Source of the DNA: Xanthostigma xanthostigma
Taxonomy: Eukaryota; Arthropoda; Insecta; Raphidioptera; Raphidiidae
DNA: 64,000 nucleotides
Direction: 5' to 3'
Assembly: GCA_963575645.1 (NCBI GenBank)
Contig: OY754475.1
Span: 6,076,001 to 6,140,000, forward strand
The notes under the pieces were generated by a model, which was not told the origin of the DNA, made no database searches, and was given only the letters and a program-made list of their open reading frames with translations. Both the position numbers and the translations under genes were made by a program. Positions 32,432 to 44,162 of this stretch are shown one piece after another; position 1 is the first letter of the stretch, and every line of letters starts with the position of its first letter.

Positions 32432-33486
32432 ATATTTATTATGGAGGGTAGAGGTAAGAAGAACCGTCTTATATGGGGGTAAAACTGAAAAAGTGTCCGT
32501 CTGAATGCGTCAAATAACAGTTGAAAAAGTGACTAGAATGGCGCCAGTGTAGAAAAAGTGTTTAATGTAAACTTAGCAGTTGTAGGCGAAGTGATGTGTG
32601 CTGAAAGAAATATTTAATATTTTTGGCGACTAGCTAATATATTCACAGTAAATAAAACCTCAATCACTTATAGACGGAGAGCTGGCTACGGAGGAAATGG
32701 GTGACTCGGTGTAGAGCTGAAAATTTGCAGAATAATAGAAGATAGTACAAGTAGGGAAAAAATTGCCAGAAGGCTAGGCAGAAGAAAAAGAGCCGCCAGA
32801 AGGTGCTAATGTTGCGAAAAATCAGTGCACTTCTGGCAATTTCTATACTTATTCTGTAATTCAAAACTAGATTAGGTATATATTATATTATATATATTAT
32901 AATGTCATTTTGATAGAAATAAAATTAATCGTCATATATTTTCATTAATAAAATTGCGTTGTTATAACAACGTAATTTTATTAATTTATTTAATTTTGTT
33001 TCTATCAAAATGTCATTAATAATTTTGAATATTTGTCGAATGTAATTATTATATCAAGTTTGAATTTTCAGTATGCCCTTATAACTATATAATGTATAAT
33101 ATATATAATATATAATCTAGTTTTGAATTACAGAATAAGTATAGAAATTGCCAGAAGTGCACTGATTTTTCGCAACATTAGCGCCTTCTGGCGGCTCTTT
33201 ATCTTCCGCCTAGCCTTCTGGCAATTTTTTCCCTACTTACTTGTACTATCTCCTATTATTCTGCAAATTTTCAGCTCTGCACCGAGTCACTACATTTTCT
33301 CCGTAGCTAGCTCTTATTCCATTACGTAGTCAAACAATATTTGGTAAATGTAACCTATAAAATCATCAGAGAGAAATTGACACTCTGCCTACGGTGGCGC
33401 CATTTTAATTGCACTCTTTTTGACGGACACTTTTCATACACAGATATTGTTCTCCTATCATCTATACCCTCCGTAATATTTATTGT
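32432..33486. mobile_element. 1.05-kb foldback with about 400-bp inverted arms
   Basis: ATTTATTATGGAGGGTA on the left mirrors TACCCTCCGTAATATTTATT on the right. The inner 215 bp (32670-32885 against 33115-33330) are nearly identical, so the same small frame appears on opposite strands (32664-32864 minus, 33123-33329 plus). The 230-bp spacer contains another palindrome at about 32911-33014 (TGTCATTTTGATAGAAATAA mirrored). The repeated CTTCTGGC/GCCAGAAG motifs stand out. Non-coding. Confidence 0.87.
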
Positions 33487-34235
33487 ACCAATTGTTTAAA
33501 GTAGCCATAACCTACAAAAAAGTATAGGTTGATCGATTATGATTCTGTCTGTAGCAAACTTCGTGTCATTTGAAAACAAAACACGTCAAATGAACTGAAA
33601 CCAGTTACGTGTTTTTACATAAAAGATCTCGATTCAATTCGAATCCAGTAGCTTTTTGCATTGTCAGTAGAAAACTTCAGAGTCGTTGGAAAACGAAATG
33701 CGCTGTCGACTGAAACTTTAGAAATGATCGATTTAAATTGTGTGTCGCAAACTTCACGTTATACGAAAACAAAATAAATCTGAAACGCTAGTCACATTAA
33801 ATAACTATTCATAACCTACAAACAAAACATGGCTCAAAGCTGGTTTGTTTTGTGTTGCTTTTGTTTCTAACTGTGTCGTATATAGAGTATTGTGTTATTC
33901 AAAACTATTTACAATTCATCAAACATAACCTACAAACTGTTTTTGACGGATACAATAGTAAATTGTATAATTGCCTATGTACATAATTTAATTTTTAAAA
34001 ATACGTACAACGAACTTTTATGAATAAATATATTTACAGTAGCTTTGCCTGCAGTTCCTGCTTACAAAAATTCATTTCATGGGCACAAAACGACGGTCGC
34101 AAATGCGTTCCAACTAATGTCAACGTCACAAAACAGTACAAAGTCGACGCATGCGCACAAAACCGACGGAAACGGTTTCAGAACTGCTCGTTTAGAGCAG
34201 GTCGGAACATACCCACTGCAGAAAATCGCACCATA
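33487..34235. other. No feature recognised
   Basis: Moderate GC around 34060-34200 with two overlapping plus-strand frames. Neither resembles a known protein. Confidence 0.35.
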
Positions 34236-34570
34236 GGGGAATCCATATATTTAATTCCCTCTATATTGCTAGCAAAGATCGGGAGAAAGACTTAAACACT
34301 ACGCTGTAAACTGTCTCACTTAACTCTGAGTCTCATGCGCATGTCCGTGAATGGATGCGCGTCAGTTTGCACATGGAACTAAGCTGTGAAAGGGAGATGG
34401 CTTGCTCTATTCTACTTATTAATTGCCCCACTACAGACACGACATTTGCGCACAACGGGTCAAGTAAAAAGAAAGAGATAGAAAACAGTAATTTGCTGTC
34501 TCACTTCGTGGGCCACGCTTCCACTTACGGCCGCTAGCAATATAGAAGTTATTAAATATATGGGGGAATC
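34236..34570. mobile_element. MITE family H
   Basis: Inverted ends of about 38 bp: CCATATATTTAATTCCCTCT then ATATTGCTAGC on the left, and GCTAGCAATATAGAAGTTAT then TAAATATATGG on the right. The interior contains a short plus-strand frame of no recognisable family. Confidence 0.82.
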
Positions 34571-35581
34571 ACATATTTCCTAACACGTCGTATATATACC
34601 GTCTGTAACTAACTTCATAGTTCATTTTGTAGTAATAATAACACAAAGTGTACTGCAGCTGTCTGAAGTTGTTCACGTAAAGGAGCATTCGAAGATATGA
34701 CGTCAGAACGGAAATTGCATTCCGCAATGGCCGCGTGACCCCCTCGACTACATAATTAGCGTTGTAATGCGTTCTACGTAGGTATAGTAGAGAGAGGTAT
34801 ATTGTGTCGGAAACCGTTACTGGCAAATACAAGTTTCGGAAACGTGACTTCGTATGTATTAAAACCGTTTTACAGACTGTGACAAAGTATTAAATGATGT
34901 TTAATCCCATCCAGCGGCGGATGAGGCCGCTGCAATACCGCCGATGCAATTTTATTTTTTTTGAAAAAAAAATTGTTGCGTTTTATAGATATTTTGGTCC
35001 CATATCTCAGAAATAGGGAAAAAAGTATAAGAACAATTCTTGTAGACAATTGTACGATCTACAACTTTTGTCTGACCTAATTTTTAGATAACACTTACCG
35101 TTTACGAGAAAAGTGCAAAAAACCGATACCTTTAAGCTTTGACCTTGAATAAATTTTAGGATCGTCGGAGATTTTTGATATTTCATTTGTAATAGTGTGC
35201 CTAAGACCTGTACCAATTTTCAGCTCTCTGCGAATTATTGTAAATAAGTATACTTCTATTTTTTTGTCTATTTGTCTATTTCGAACAGAGCTATTGTTTT
35301 GTTTCAGTACGTATAACTGACACGGTCTATTAAGTACTCACCACCTTTGTGACATACGTATTCACGTGTGACTGTCAGTCGTAATGATTTATTAAATTAT
35401 TATGTACTACGGTGGTGAGAAATTCCCAATCCTTCTCAAGCTTAATTTCCGTTGAAATAGACGAATGACTCTAGCATGCCGTTTAAGAACTTTGAAATTG
35501 TCTAACCTAACCTGCGGTTAAAAACGTGTCTAATTTCTCTATACGCGTGCTTTGTAACAAATATTTGCGATGAAAATACAG
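34571..35581. other. No gene recognised
   Basis: A short hairpin around AGCGGCGGATGAGGCCGCT at 34912-34930 and AT-rich sequence. The minus frames 34569-34832 and 35007-35216 are unremarkable. Confidence 0.4.
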
Positions 35582-35874
35582 TGTACGCGCCACGAATCTA
35601 AAAGGCTCGGAAGTTAGATGCGAATTCGGGCTTGCGTTTGTACAGTCTGTTGCAAAACTACAAACTCGCAACTCAACCGAACTAACATAGCAATAACAAC
35701 TTGACAAAAGCGTACTCGACTGTACTTTAAAGCAGGAAAGCGACAAGTGGCAAAGGCAACGAGTGATCACGGCCAATCACCGACGAGCGCACGTTCCGTG
35801 CAGGTTGCTAGGAGGTGGTGGGAGTATCAACGGTTCTAAAATGTGCCTTTGTGACGCTGTTTGTGACTAACTTC
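35582..35874 (-). mobile_element. MITE family D, copy 3, truncated
   Basis: Reverse-orientation copy whose end near 35874 (TTTGTGACTAACTT) stops short of the usual CCGAACCTTTTAGATC terminus and abuts a Helitron that is itself truncated at the same point. This suggests a shared deletion or recombination junction. Confidence 0.85.
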
Positions 35875-36460
35875 AGAACGGGTGTAAAAGAACAAATGGG
35901 GAAGGAAGAAACATGAGTACACACATTCATCTTAGTTTACCGAGATGAATGTTGCGTCCAAATTTCATAATGATCGGAGTTACCGATCAAAAGCTTTTGT
36001 CGATAAAAAGCAGTATTTATACTTTTTTAAACTAATAATTTTTTTTTAATTAAATATTTAAAATTAAAATAAATTTAAATGTAAGCCTTAGAAGAAAGCA
36101 ATGTAGAAAATAAAAAAAAAATAAAAATATTTTTGCCCAACGTGGGACTCGAACCCACGACCCTGATATTGATAGTCGCATGCTCTACCGATTGAGCCAT
36201 CCGACGTCGCTAATATGAGTATATTTAGTTAGTGCATTTCACCTGAATATCGTAGAAGCTTATTTTTGAGACACATTTTGCAACGTTTTTCATTAATGCT
36301 CCGCTCCTAATGGTCGTAGCGTGATATTATATAGCCTATAGCCTTCCTCGATAAATGGGCTATCCAACAACAAAAAATTGTTTAATTTGAATCAGTAGTT
36401 TCTGAGATTAGCGCGTTCAAACAAACAAACAAACTCTTGAGCTTTATATATTAGTATAGA
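35875..36460 (-). mobile_element. Helitron with tRNA-like sequence, second copy
   Basis: Reverse complement of the 21330 element: 5' end TCTATACTAATATATAAAGC at 36460 and internal tRNA-like region at 36135-36207. It is continuous across the point where the other copy is interrupted (about 35935-35945). The 3' terminus is cut off at 35875. Confidence 0.82.
36135..36207 (-). pseudogene. tRNA-Lys-like pseudogene, second Helitron copy
   Basis: The T-arm GTGGGTTCGAGTCCCAC and 3' GTTGGGC are perfect. The D-arm is intact. The anticodon stem is broken by the same ATCAATATCAG change seen at 21581, with loop triplet ATC. The 5' acceptor does not pair. The shared damage shows that decay preceded amplification. 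Confidence 0.8.
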
Positions 36461-36994
36461 TAATATTAGCATAATTAATTGTCGATGTCTGATTTTTTGG
36501 AACAGTAGTGTATCACGCTTCGCAAATATGAAAATAAACGATTCGCTTCGAGAAATTGTAGTTTAGAAAAAAACAAACAGAAGCAGGAAGTTGCTCTTTT
36601 CAAGTTTCTTAACAAAACTTCAACGGCTATGCAGACTAGTGGAAAATTAAAATAAAAAGAATGGAAACAAAGTTAGTATGTTTACGAATGGCTCGACAGA
36701 TTAACTCTTTCAACTCGCGACTTTGCTCGCGGGTAGCTGTACACGACGCAATCATGCAACTGCAAGCGCGTTATCTCGTTTTTATAACGATTTTCGGTCG
36801 TTATTTTTTTTAATAATCGATTTCTGTTGTAATTCAACGTTTCCAAAATTCCATCGATTTAGACCTAAACATTCCGCTGTCGTTTCTGTATGTAGAACAC
36901 GTTCCTTTTTCAATCATATTACACCGCAACCTAACCAAATGATGGTTGGCCAAAAAACATTTTTTTTTGTGTCGCGACCACTAAGTCTGCCAGG
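36461..36994. other. No feature recognised
   Basis: Unassigned AT-rich sequence. The plus-strand frame 36723-37073 has no recognisable similarity and runs into repeat C. Confidence 0.4.
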
Positions 36995-37460
36995 AAACCC
37001 AGCTTCCTATGCATGCCGTGTTTCGAGACGGGACCGTTTTCTGGCGCACGCGAGATGGCGCTGTTCTCACTAACTGGGAAAACTTTGGTTCTTTCCGCCT
37101 GCTTTCGTCATAGAATAGCTGCGGCGAAAGATGAAGCCATCGTGCCCGCCTTCTAGCTTGCTATTGGCTGTTTCGGAGATCCGCATGTGCGTCGAGTGTT
37201 TATTTTTATTCTACCGCTGTAAATGAATATGTCGAATTTATTCCACACGCCACTGTCTGCGGGCCAGTAGGCGTTCACTACTATATTATTGATGACGTGC
37301 CTGGCTTCAATTCTCACCGCGGGCACTATACTAAAGTTGTTTAACTTCGCACACACTATATACACATGTAAGCCATGGACGTGTATTGCGTTACCCAGTA
37401 GCTGACGCCATGTTGGTTCATGCGACAGATATCGGTCTACGCTCGAGCTGGTTCTCCTGG
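36995..37460 (+). repeat. Dispersed repeat C, copy 2
   Basis: Collinear with 19535-19800, but with about 240 extra bases (37097-37333) containing CCGCTGTAAATGAATATGTC. It is unclear whether copy 1 lost them or this copy gained them. Confidence 0.75.
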
Positions 37461-37542
37461 TTACAGACTTAATGATATTATGCATACATTTAGAGTAAAA
37501 ATTTTAAACTTTTTTTTAAATTTTACAATCGCTAGCCAAGTA

Positions 37543-37684
37543 GGGGAGGACGGGGTCAATTGTAACAGTGACTATTTTAATGACATTTACCAACAAAATG
37601 AGAAAATAATACTATACTTCATTGATGTACATTCAGTCGCTGGTAACTGAATGTACAGAAATACTGTTACAATTGACCCCCACT
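37543..37684. mobile_element. Short inverted-repeat element, about 142 bp
   Basis: GGGTCAATTGTAACAGT and ACTGTTACAATTGACCCCC are inverted at the ends. A separate palindrome, TGTACATTCAGT mirrored, lies at 37626-37657. Confidence 0.7.
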
Positions 37685-38729
37685 TTAAATGTTTTGACAT
37701 TAAATCCTCGAATGTTTTTTTTCCGGCCATCTTGCAACGGTTCCATTTAATATTTCATTATATTATGTTCATCTGCGTCCTTCTTTTTCGTCCTTCTTTT
37801 TCCATTTTCGTCTCACTTGAAAGAAATATTCAGTTTGCAGTAAATAACGGGAATCCGAGCATTTTTACGCAGTCCACAAAATTTATCTGTGCTCTTTTTA
37901 GATTTGAGTTGCGACGGTTTATTTCACAGCGAAAATTCTCAGACATCCAACCAATAATCCAATTAACGATACTCGGTCTTTCGTTTTTTGCGCATTTTTC
38001 GGCGTTTTTTACGATTTTTTTATAATGACATGTAGATACTAATATTAATAAGATATCTCACCAGAAATTTTATCATAGACATAGACATTGTTTTTTACGC
38101 GCCGCTCCTAATAAGTCATTTTTTTATTTAGATATTTGTTTTATTTCATTTTAAAATTGTGCTTTCCATGACAGTTAAACAGATTTTTATAAAAATATGA
38201 ATTAATTGGGCACGCAATAAAACTACTTTTTACTTGGAACCAAGGTCACGAATCCGTCGGTAGACACATCGAAGGCACCGCCTCCGAGTGAGGCATGCTT
38301 CTGATTTTTAATTTTATTCTTGTGACGTTACAGGAAAAAAAATATTTAAAAAAATGTAACTGCTGACTCGTTTATCTAGTTGACTGCATTTTTACTCGAC
38401 TGCCTCAGAAGGAGGGTAATGTTTTTTAGAGTGTAGCAGTGACATAATCGGTAGAAACGTTCTGTTGAAAACGAGTGTCGTATCGCGCGGCATTTGTTTT
38501 ATATAAAACAAAAGAAATATGTTCGCGATCGTGATTTGAATAATGCGGGTTTTCTTTATGTGTATCTTCATATATTTTTGGACACATACATTTTCTTACT
38601 TGGTAGTTTTATGCAGAACAAAAGCACAGCAGGTTGCATAAACCGGTGGCTTCAGATCTTACAGACGTCCGAGCTACGGAAGCGTCGAAAAGGGAACGAA
38701 AAAAAAGTCCAAAAACTAAAACCCGACTA
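37685..38729. other. No gene recognised; repeat E copy
   Basis: TTTTACTCGACTGCCTCAGA with AGGAGGGTAATGTTTTTTAG at about 38392-38428 is a copy of dispersed repeat E. The plus frame 37651-38025 resembles nothing known. Confidence 0.4.
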
Positions 38730-38925
38730 CTGAAAAGTATGAAACAAGAAAATATTCTCATCTGAGGATAGCCGTGGTCATATGCCACTTACCCTAACAA
38801 AACATTACATTTTAATAGTAGTCATAAGCTCTAGGGCAAAGGGCATCACGCTATACATCTAGAGGGGCCTCATACGACCACGGCTATCCTCAGATGAGAA
38901 TATTTTCTTGTTTCATACTTTTCAG
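38730..38925. mobile_element. MITE family I, copy 1
   Basis: Inverted ends of about 50 bp: CTGAAAAGTATGAAACAAGA with AAATATTCTCATCTGAGG on the left, mirrored at the right. The interior GGGCAAAGGGCATCACGCTA is shared with 62106-62313. Confidence 0.88.
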
Positions 38926-39067
38926 CACAAACTAGCGTCGGCCCTCTGTAAATAAAAAATATAATTCATGTTAACGGGGCCGAAATAGTTCCCGTCCGCC
39001 CCTGATATCATTTAATTTGAATGTTGTAATTGTGACATCAATACCTTTAGTTGTTGATCGTCTATAA

Positions 39068-39587
39068 CAGAGGTTCCCAAACTTTTTTGTCTCGTAGACC
39101 ACTTGCCATGTTTTTCGGTTTTGGGTAGACCCCCTGCTCTTCTGATATTGATTTTTTGCAAATTCATTAATTTCAAATGTATTTTTGACAACCGGTATAA
39201 TGCTACTCACTTTGAACGATTTAAATTTATAACGGTAGTGAAATGTAGTAAGCAATGTTTCGTTTTATACATTTATTAATTAGATTCAAATTAAAATTTA
39301 CTTTCTGTTACATAAAATAACTAAGCAAAAAATAAATGCTTTTAATGTGAGGGATTAACCTGATGCTTTAATAATACATTTTCAACATTTGGCATCAATT
39401 TAGTTAGATTTAATTTTAAATCTCTTCGGTTAACGATGTCTAGTTTGTTTCTTTTTTTGTTAGGAGATTCACTATCGTTGACCCCCATTTTCATTTCATG
39501 GACCCCCAATTTTTTTCCCCGCTGACATAGACCCCTTGCAAGTTGTCGACCCCTGGGGGTTGATATAGACCACTTTGGGAATCACTG
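39068..39587. mobile_element. hAT MITE with 8-bp target duplication
   Basis: CAGAGGTTCCCAAACTTTTT and the inverted end TTTGGGAATCACTG have CAG...CTG termini. The flanks GTCTATAA (39060-39067) and ATCTATAA (39588-39595) match at 7 of 8. GTAGACCCCC/GACCCCC motifs near both ends are typical of this hAT group. Confidence 0.92.
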
Positions 39588-39595
39588 ATCTATAA

Positions 39596-40263
39596 TCTAC
39601 AGTGAAAATACACCGAGCGTAGGTTTTATGCTAGAATGCTAGATCTAGAAGATAATTCGCAGTAGCTAGTCAAGCTTTATGTTTACAGATTTCACTGTGA
39701 AAGTATATTATTGAGCTTTCAAACTCGAGACGTGACGTACTCCCGACTGATTGAGTTACTGCCATATATAAACGTACTTTGTGACGTATACGCGGTTACT
39801 CTCCTTGAATACTGATCGCTTACCGTACCACCACCGCGCTCCGTGATTATATAACTCTCGCACTTGCGACGGTACCGTATGCAAGTAGATCAATATTGGA
39901 AACGCGGAGTTTTGTTTTTTTTAGATCATTCTTAAACACTTATCATTTTAATACGATTGAAACTAAAAAATAGTTATGTGTTTGCATGACTCTTTCTTGG
40001 GAGCTAGCTCCGTGCGCTCCGCTCACTAAAAAGTCGTTCAAAGGAGCGACATTAGACAGTACGAACTACACAAGAGTGCAGACTGCAGAGGTGTAAACTG
40101 TCATCATATATGCTCAGGAGTTATACGTAGCATTGCACAGCTCTGACCTCATTTTAATATTATTCTGATCTTATATTATTCGCATTTGATAAACTATAAA
40201 GTATAATAAAAGCTTAACAATAATAATTCATATTTTATGTTGTTATCGTTCCTCTTATGTGAA
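39596..40263. other. No gene recognised
   Basis: GGGAGCTAGCTCCGTGCGCT near 39998 may be one end of a degenerate hAT element whose other end (GGGGCGACACATCACTA, 40818-40834) lies beyond the next repeat. Too diverged to assert. Confidence 0.3.
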
Positions 40264-40541
40264 TTTGATAATAAATAATAACGGGAAATGGAACTTTATT
40301 CTGTACAATATTTTTATTTAGTGACTGGTTACAGAGAAAGACGAATGTGCAATAATCTACAATTTTGGTAATATACAGATTTTTAATATCATGTTATTAA
40401 TTTTAGATTTTAATTCCTTATTATATCAATCTGTCAATTATAGAGCCCTGAGGAAGTCTTAAGTTAAGACGAAACGTTGGCAATAAAAATAAAAATATTG
40501 TACAGAATAAAGTTCCATTTCCCGTTATTATTTATTATCAA
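40264..40541. repeat. Foldback with a hammerhead-like core
   Basis: Near-perfect 55-bp ends (TTTGATAATAAATAATAACG through CTGTACAATATTTTTATTT) are inverted at 40482-40541. Just inside the right arm lies CTGAGGA-A-GTCTTA-AGT-TAAGAC-GAAACGTTGG (40448-40480): CUGANGA, a perfect 6-bp stem and GAAAC. The order core, then A/T-rich tail, matches the 17403 and 21826 repeats. Confidence 0.83.
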
Positions 40542-40916
40542 AAAAAAAAACAATAATAATGTTTATTGTTACAATATTATATCTTTGTCAACGACGTCAA
40601 TGTGAATGGTTTAAGTCACTGTTAAGCTTAGTACTATTGCACTTACAGTGTGTCATTCAACATTAAATTACTCAGCAAAGATAACTCCGTACGTGCCTGC
40701 GCTGTGTGCGTTCTGTAAATGTGCGAATGCAACGGTTCAGAACAGCTCAGCACAGAGCAATGGCGCTCGGATTGAGTCATTCACAAAAAAAAGAGCGACT
40801 CGCTCCGCTCCGAGAAGGGGCGACACATCACTAAAGTGCAGCCACGATTTTATTTTACTCTAATCAAAGCCCCAGATTGGATGACGCATGATTATTTTTT
40901 AGCATTACTACATATT
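40542..40916. other. Unassigned, ending in a possible lone hAT end
   Basis: GAGCGACTCGCTCCGCTCCG with GGGGCGACACATCACTA at 40793-40834 resembles a hAT terminus (TAGTGATGTGTCGCCCC inward). No partner end or target duplication was found. Confidence 0.35.
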
Positions 40917-41062
40917 ATTATACAAATAAATAAAATTGTCGACCAATTTTTCTCAGACCATATATTGGCAAAAAATAATAAAAATACATATCAATATAAC
41001 ACAAGATGACGTTTCGATCCGGATTTGAATCTTCTTCAGAAATATCTAAAAAATATAAAACA
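40917..41062 (-). mobile_element. Hammerhead-motif unit adjoining a Helitron fragment
   Basis: On the minus strand: CTGAAGA-A-GATTC-AAATCC-GGATC-GAAACGTCATC, then the A/T tail ending TCGACAATTTTATTTATTTG. Helitron 5'-type sequence (ACAAAGTCCCCCTGTCGCG) begins immediately at 41063. Confidence 0.7.
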
Positions 41063-41165
41063 AAGTCCCCCTGTCGCGTTTGTCTTTCTGAACGCGATTA
41101 ACTCAAAAACTACCGAACGGATTTTCATACGGTTTTCACCAAAGGACGGAGTTTTTTAAAGAAAA
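41063..41165 (+). mobile_element. Helitron 5'-region fragment
   Basis: TCTGAACGCGATTAACTCAA and AACTACCGAACGGATTTTCA match the body of the Helitron fragment at 24056-24180. Confidence 0.65.
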
Positions 41166-41890
41166 AGATTTATGTGTATGATTCACTCATGTTTTGTGTG
41201 AAATATGATGATGATTGTTGAAGATAATAATAAGTTCGAATAATTTTGTAAAATAATGTTGTTAAAAACAGTTGAATGATGTCGTTTGCGTTTGTATGTA
41301 CTTATATTTTTAATGACATGTCTGTTTTTTTGTTTTCGAATCCTTTTGCATGTTCCTCTTATTAGATAAAAAGAAGTCGATCGCGTCTAATTATCGTAAA
41401 TTATCTTTTTTTTATGTTATTCCTTTTTCCTATATTCTCAAGGCTTGTTAAAGAAAAACTACATGATTCTTTCTTTTATAATATAACCTATAGATTTTAT
41501 TTTTGCTTCAATATTTACTGTATATATATTTTTTACTAGATTTGTTATTTTTAGATGAAAATTCTCATGAACTGATAGATTGGACGGGTCCTCTTTTTTT
41601 AAGCAATACGAAAATATTTCAAAGATATTGTTGATCATCAGTAGAGAAAACTCGCAAAAGTGACAAATCTAATATTGTATAGTGTAAAGTGCATTTTAAA
41701 TAAAACCATTACAGTTACACATAAAATATTTAAAGAACTCCGTACATTCTCCTTTGCCAGGTGTATCTCGTATTTGAATATTGCATTATATTTGAGATTA
41801 GACTACACTGTCGTTCCGCTGGCAAAAATTACAAAATTGAAAAGAAAAAACAATCCAAATTTTCAATATGCTCGAACTGTCAGATATATA
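41166..41890. other. No feature recognised
   Basis: AT-rich. The plus frame 41660-41977 runs into Helitron sequence and is not a gene. Confidence 0.4.
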
Positions 41891-41995
41891 AATATACGGC
41901 CCGGCCCGGTTTCGCCCGAGTGCGATAGATATAATTCTACAAAATGTATTTCGTTTGCGGTTCGGCGTCTGAACTAATAGCTTTGAGCAAATTCT
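41891..41995 (-). mobile_element. Helitron 3'-region fragment
   Basis: On the minus strand, GAAATACATTTTGTAGAATT then CTCGGGCGAAACCGGGCCGG resembles the 24290-24395 terminus, but the final CGCTAGT is altered. The flank at 41996-42110 has three degenerate copies of CTTCTGAACTAATAGCTTTG. Confidence 0.65.
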
Positions 41996-42189
41996 GCCAG
42001 ATTTGCTTCTGAACTAACAGTTTCGAGCGAATTATATCAGATGTCGCTACTTGGTGCTAAACAGTTTTTTTTTGTTTGCTTCTGAACTAATAGCTTTGTG
42101 TAAATTGTATCAGATGTCGTTACAAGTCACTAAAACAAATTTTTGTTTTGAGAAAACAGCGAAATTTTGTAATAAATTTGCAATATGGA

Positions 42190-42320
42190 CGATTAAAAAA
42201 AATCAAAAATGGCGTTTTTTGTAGAAATGACAGCTGTTTGAAAAAAAAACACGTATTTAAATGGCGGAGATGATATTTTTTGTAGAAATGATAGCTGTTT
42301 GAAAAAAAACACGTATTTGC
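42190..42320. repeat. Imperfect tandem pair, about 66-bp unit
   Basis: TTTTTTGTAGAAATGACAGC and TGTTTGAAAAAAAAACACGT occur twice with small differences. Confidence 0.7.
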
Positions 42321-43705
42321 ATCGAAATTTTCAGTTTAAAAAATTTATAATTTTTAAACAGGGTACACAATCAATAAAATTGTACGTCACGTTGTAGATA
42401 ATATTATAAAACATAATTGGTGTTGTAAATTTTAACCAAATCGGTTGAGTAGATCTTGAGATATCGTGTACACCGTTTTGAAAAATGTAGTTTCGAAAAA
42501 AACTTATCTGATTGAATGCTCTGTGTCCAATATGAACTAGTTATTGTTATAACTTTAGTAATAATAACAATTTTGGAGTAGGTAGTTAAGCGCTTAAAAT
42601 ATTCTCAAAGGTATAAACAACGTCCGAACATATTATTTTGATCTCCTGCCCCAGCACTGGCAGTTACCAAGTTATTAATTTATGAAATTTGGAACTTATT
42701 GTAACATGTTTTGAGGAAATAAAATAAATAAATAATTCATCTATACCTTAAAAAAATAGATTTTTTAAAAATCTCAAGGGGGCGTAACCCCTTAAAATAA
42801 CTCAATTTGTGACTCGTTTAGGATCGCCTCGGCATTGAACTTGTTCAATTCACAACATTGCAATTATTTAAATGCAATGCAGTCTGGACAGTTGTATAAA
42901 GTTCGACATTCCCAAAGGACAGACGGAAGTTAAAGGTTATAGAGACATTGCATGTATTATAGAGTTCTTTGTTAACACTCCTTGTTTGTTGTGCATTTAT
43001 GGAAGTCTTCATTGGTTATATACATAGCTCTTCGTACAGTGCAACTCCCGTTTATTTGGCGGGTTACGATTTCTAAAAATGTACTCATAAAGAGGGGGTG
43101 TGGGGGTTCATCTGTCGTTCTCACACATTAAAGAAGTAAAACAAGCTGGTGTAATTATAAAAAAAAAATAATTGCACCGATTGCCTAAATCGAATGTACG
43201 ATCATCAGATTACGAGGCGGCCGCTATACCTCTCACGCACTATATCGCAACGTCGCACGCTCGGTCCATTGCAACGTCTCGTTACACTTTCAATCCCGTC
43301 AAAAGAGATATTAGACTAGAATACGCGAGTGAGCCGTGAAAGTGTCTGCAATTCAGAGAGAGAAAAGTTTCTTATCTCTATGGTAACTAATGATACAAAA
43401 CAATGCTGATCTGAGTAAACAAATATCTGTTTTTCTGCAGCGTTCTCTCTCTCTCTCTCAACTGAGAACACTTTCACTTATGGCAATCATACGAACTAGC
43501 GAACTCTAGCTACTTATATTTCTATGTATTTAACCGTATCGTGCCAAAAAAAAGTTGTGCTTAAAAAAACCAGTTGAATCCACTAGTTTGAGGTATTTTA
43601 CTTTATAAAATTCACCATATTCTTGTTCCAGTAATGTTGTCTGTTTTGTCACGTTCGACTTTTGAAGTTTATTCTCAAATTTACAATTAATAGGATTTGT
43701 CTGTA
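42321..43705. other. No gene recognised
   Basis: ACAGTGCAACTCCCGTTTAT near 43038 is a lone pogo-like end. A (TC)n run at 43443-43461 and AGTGTCTGCAATTCAGAGAG at 43339-43360 form an imperfect inverted pair. Confidence 0.4.
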
Positions 43706-44162
43706 TTATGCACAGGTACATTCGAGGCTGAACTACGGAGTCTGTTTCTGGGACTCCTCGACTTCAGCGTCCAATGTTTTCATTTCACAGAAAAGGATTG
43801 TTAGATGTATTGGCGGGGTGACACAGTCTAGCTCCTGTAGGGAACTCTTCAAAAAATTCAAAATTTTTACTTTAACATCATCCTACATTTTTGAATTAGC
43901 TTTATATACTTTCATAAATAAAGAAAAATATGAACTAGGTTCTGATATTCACAGCATCAATACACGCCAAAAAAGCACTCTAAGAGTTCCTTATAGTCGC
44001 TTAAATTTGAGCAGAAGATCCCCAGCCCATCTAGGGGTAACTATTTTTAATAAACTGCCTACACAAAAAAAAATTAGCTACTGATGTAAAAGACTTCAGA
44101 AATTCTCTGAAAATGTATTTACTGGAAAACGCTTTTTATAATTTAAATGAATATTTACTGTA
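43706..44162 (+). pseudogene. LINE reverse transcriptase C-terminal remnant
   Basis: The frame reads AQVHSRLNYGVCFWDSSTSA, SNVFISQKRIVRCIGG, SCRELFKKFKIFTLTSSYIF and RRSPAHLGVTIFNKLP. This follows the thumb and C-terminal region of insect Jockey/CR1-type reverse transcriptases (SRLxYGIxxWGxS...QKRxxRxIxG...CRxxFxxxxIxTLxSLYI...NxLP). A frameshift near 44082 separates it from DVKDFRNSLKMYLLENAFYN and LNEYLL, the normal end of the protein. The endonuclease and the YxDD-containing palm are missing. Confidence 0.85.

Noticed and set aside
32664-33329. Two matching small proteins on opposite strands
   Set aside because: They are the two arms of one foldback, not a divergent gene pair.
37651-38025. 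124-codon plus-strand frame, Phe/Ile-rich
   Set aside because: Composition is that of translated AT-rich DNA; no start context, splice sites or family similarity.
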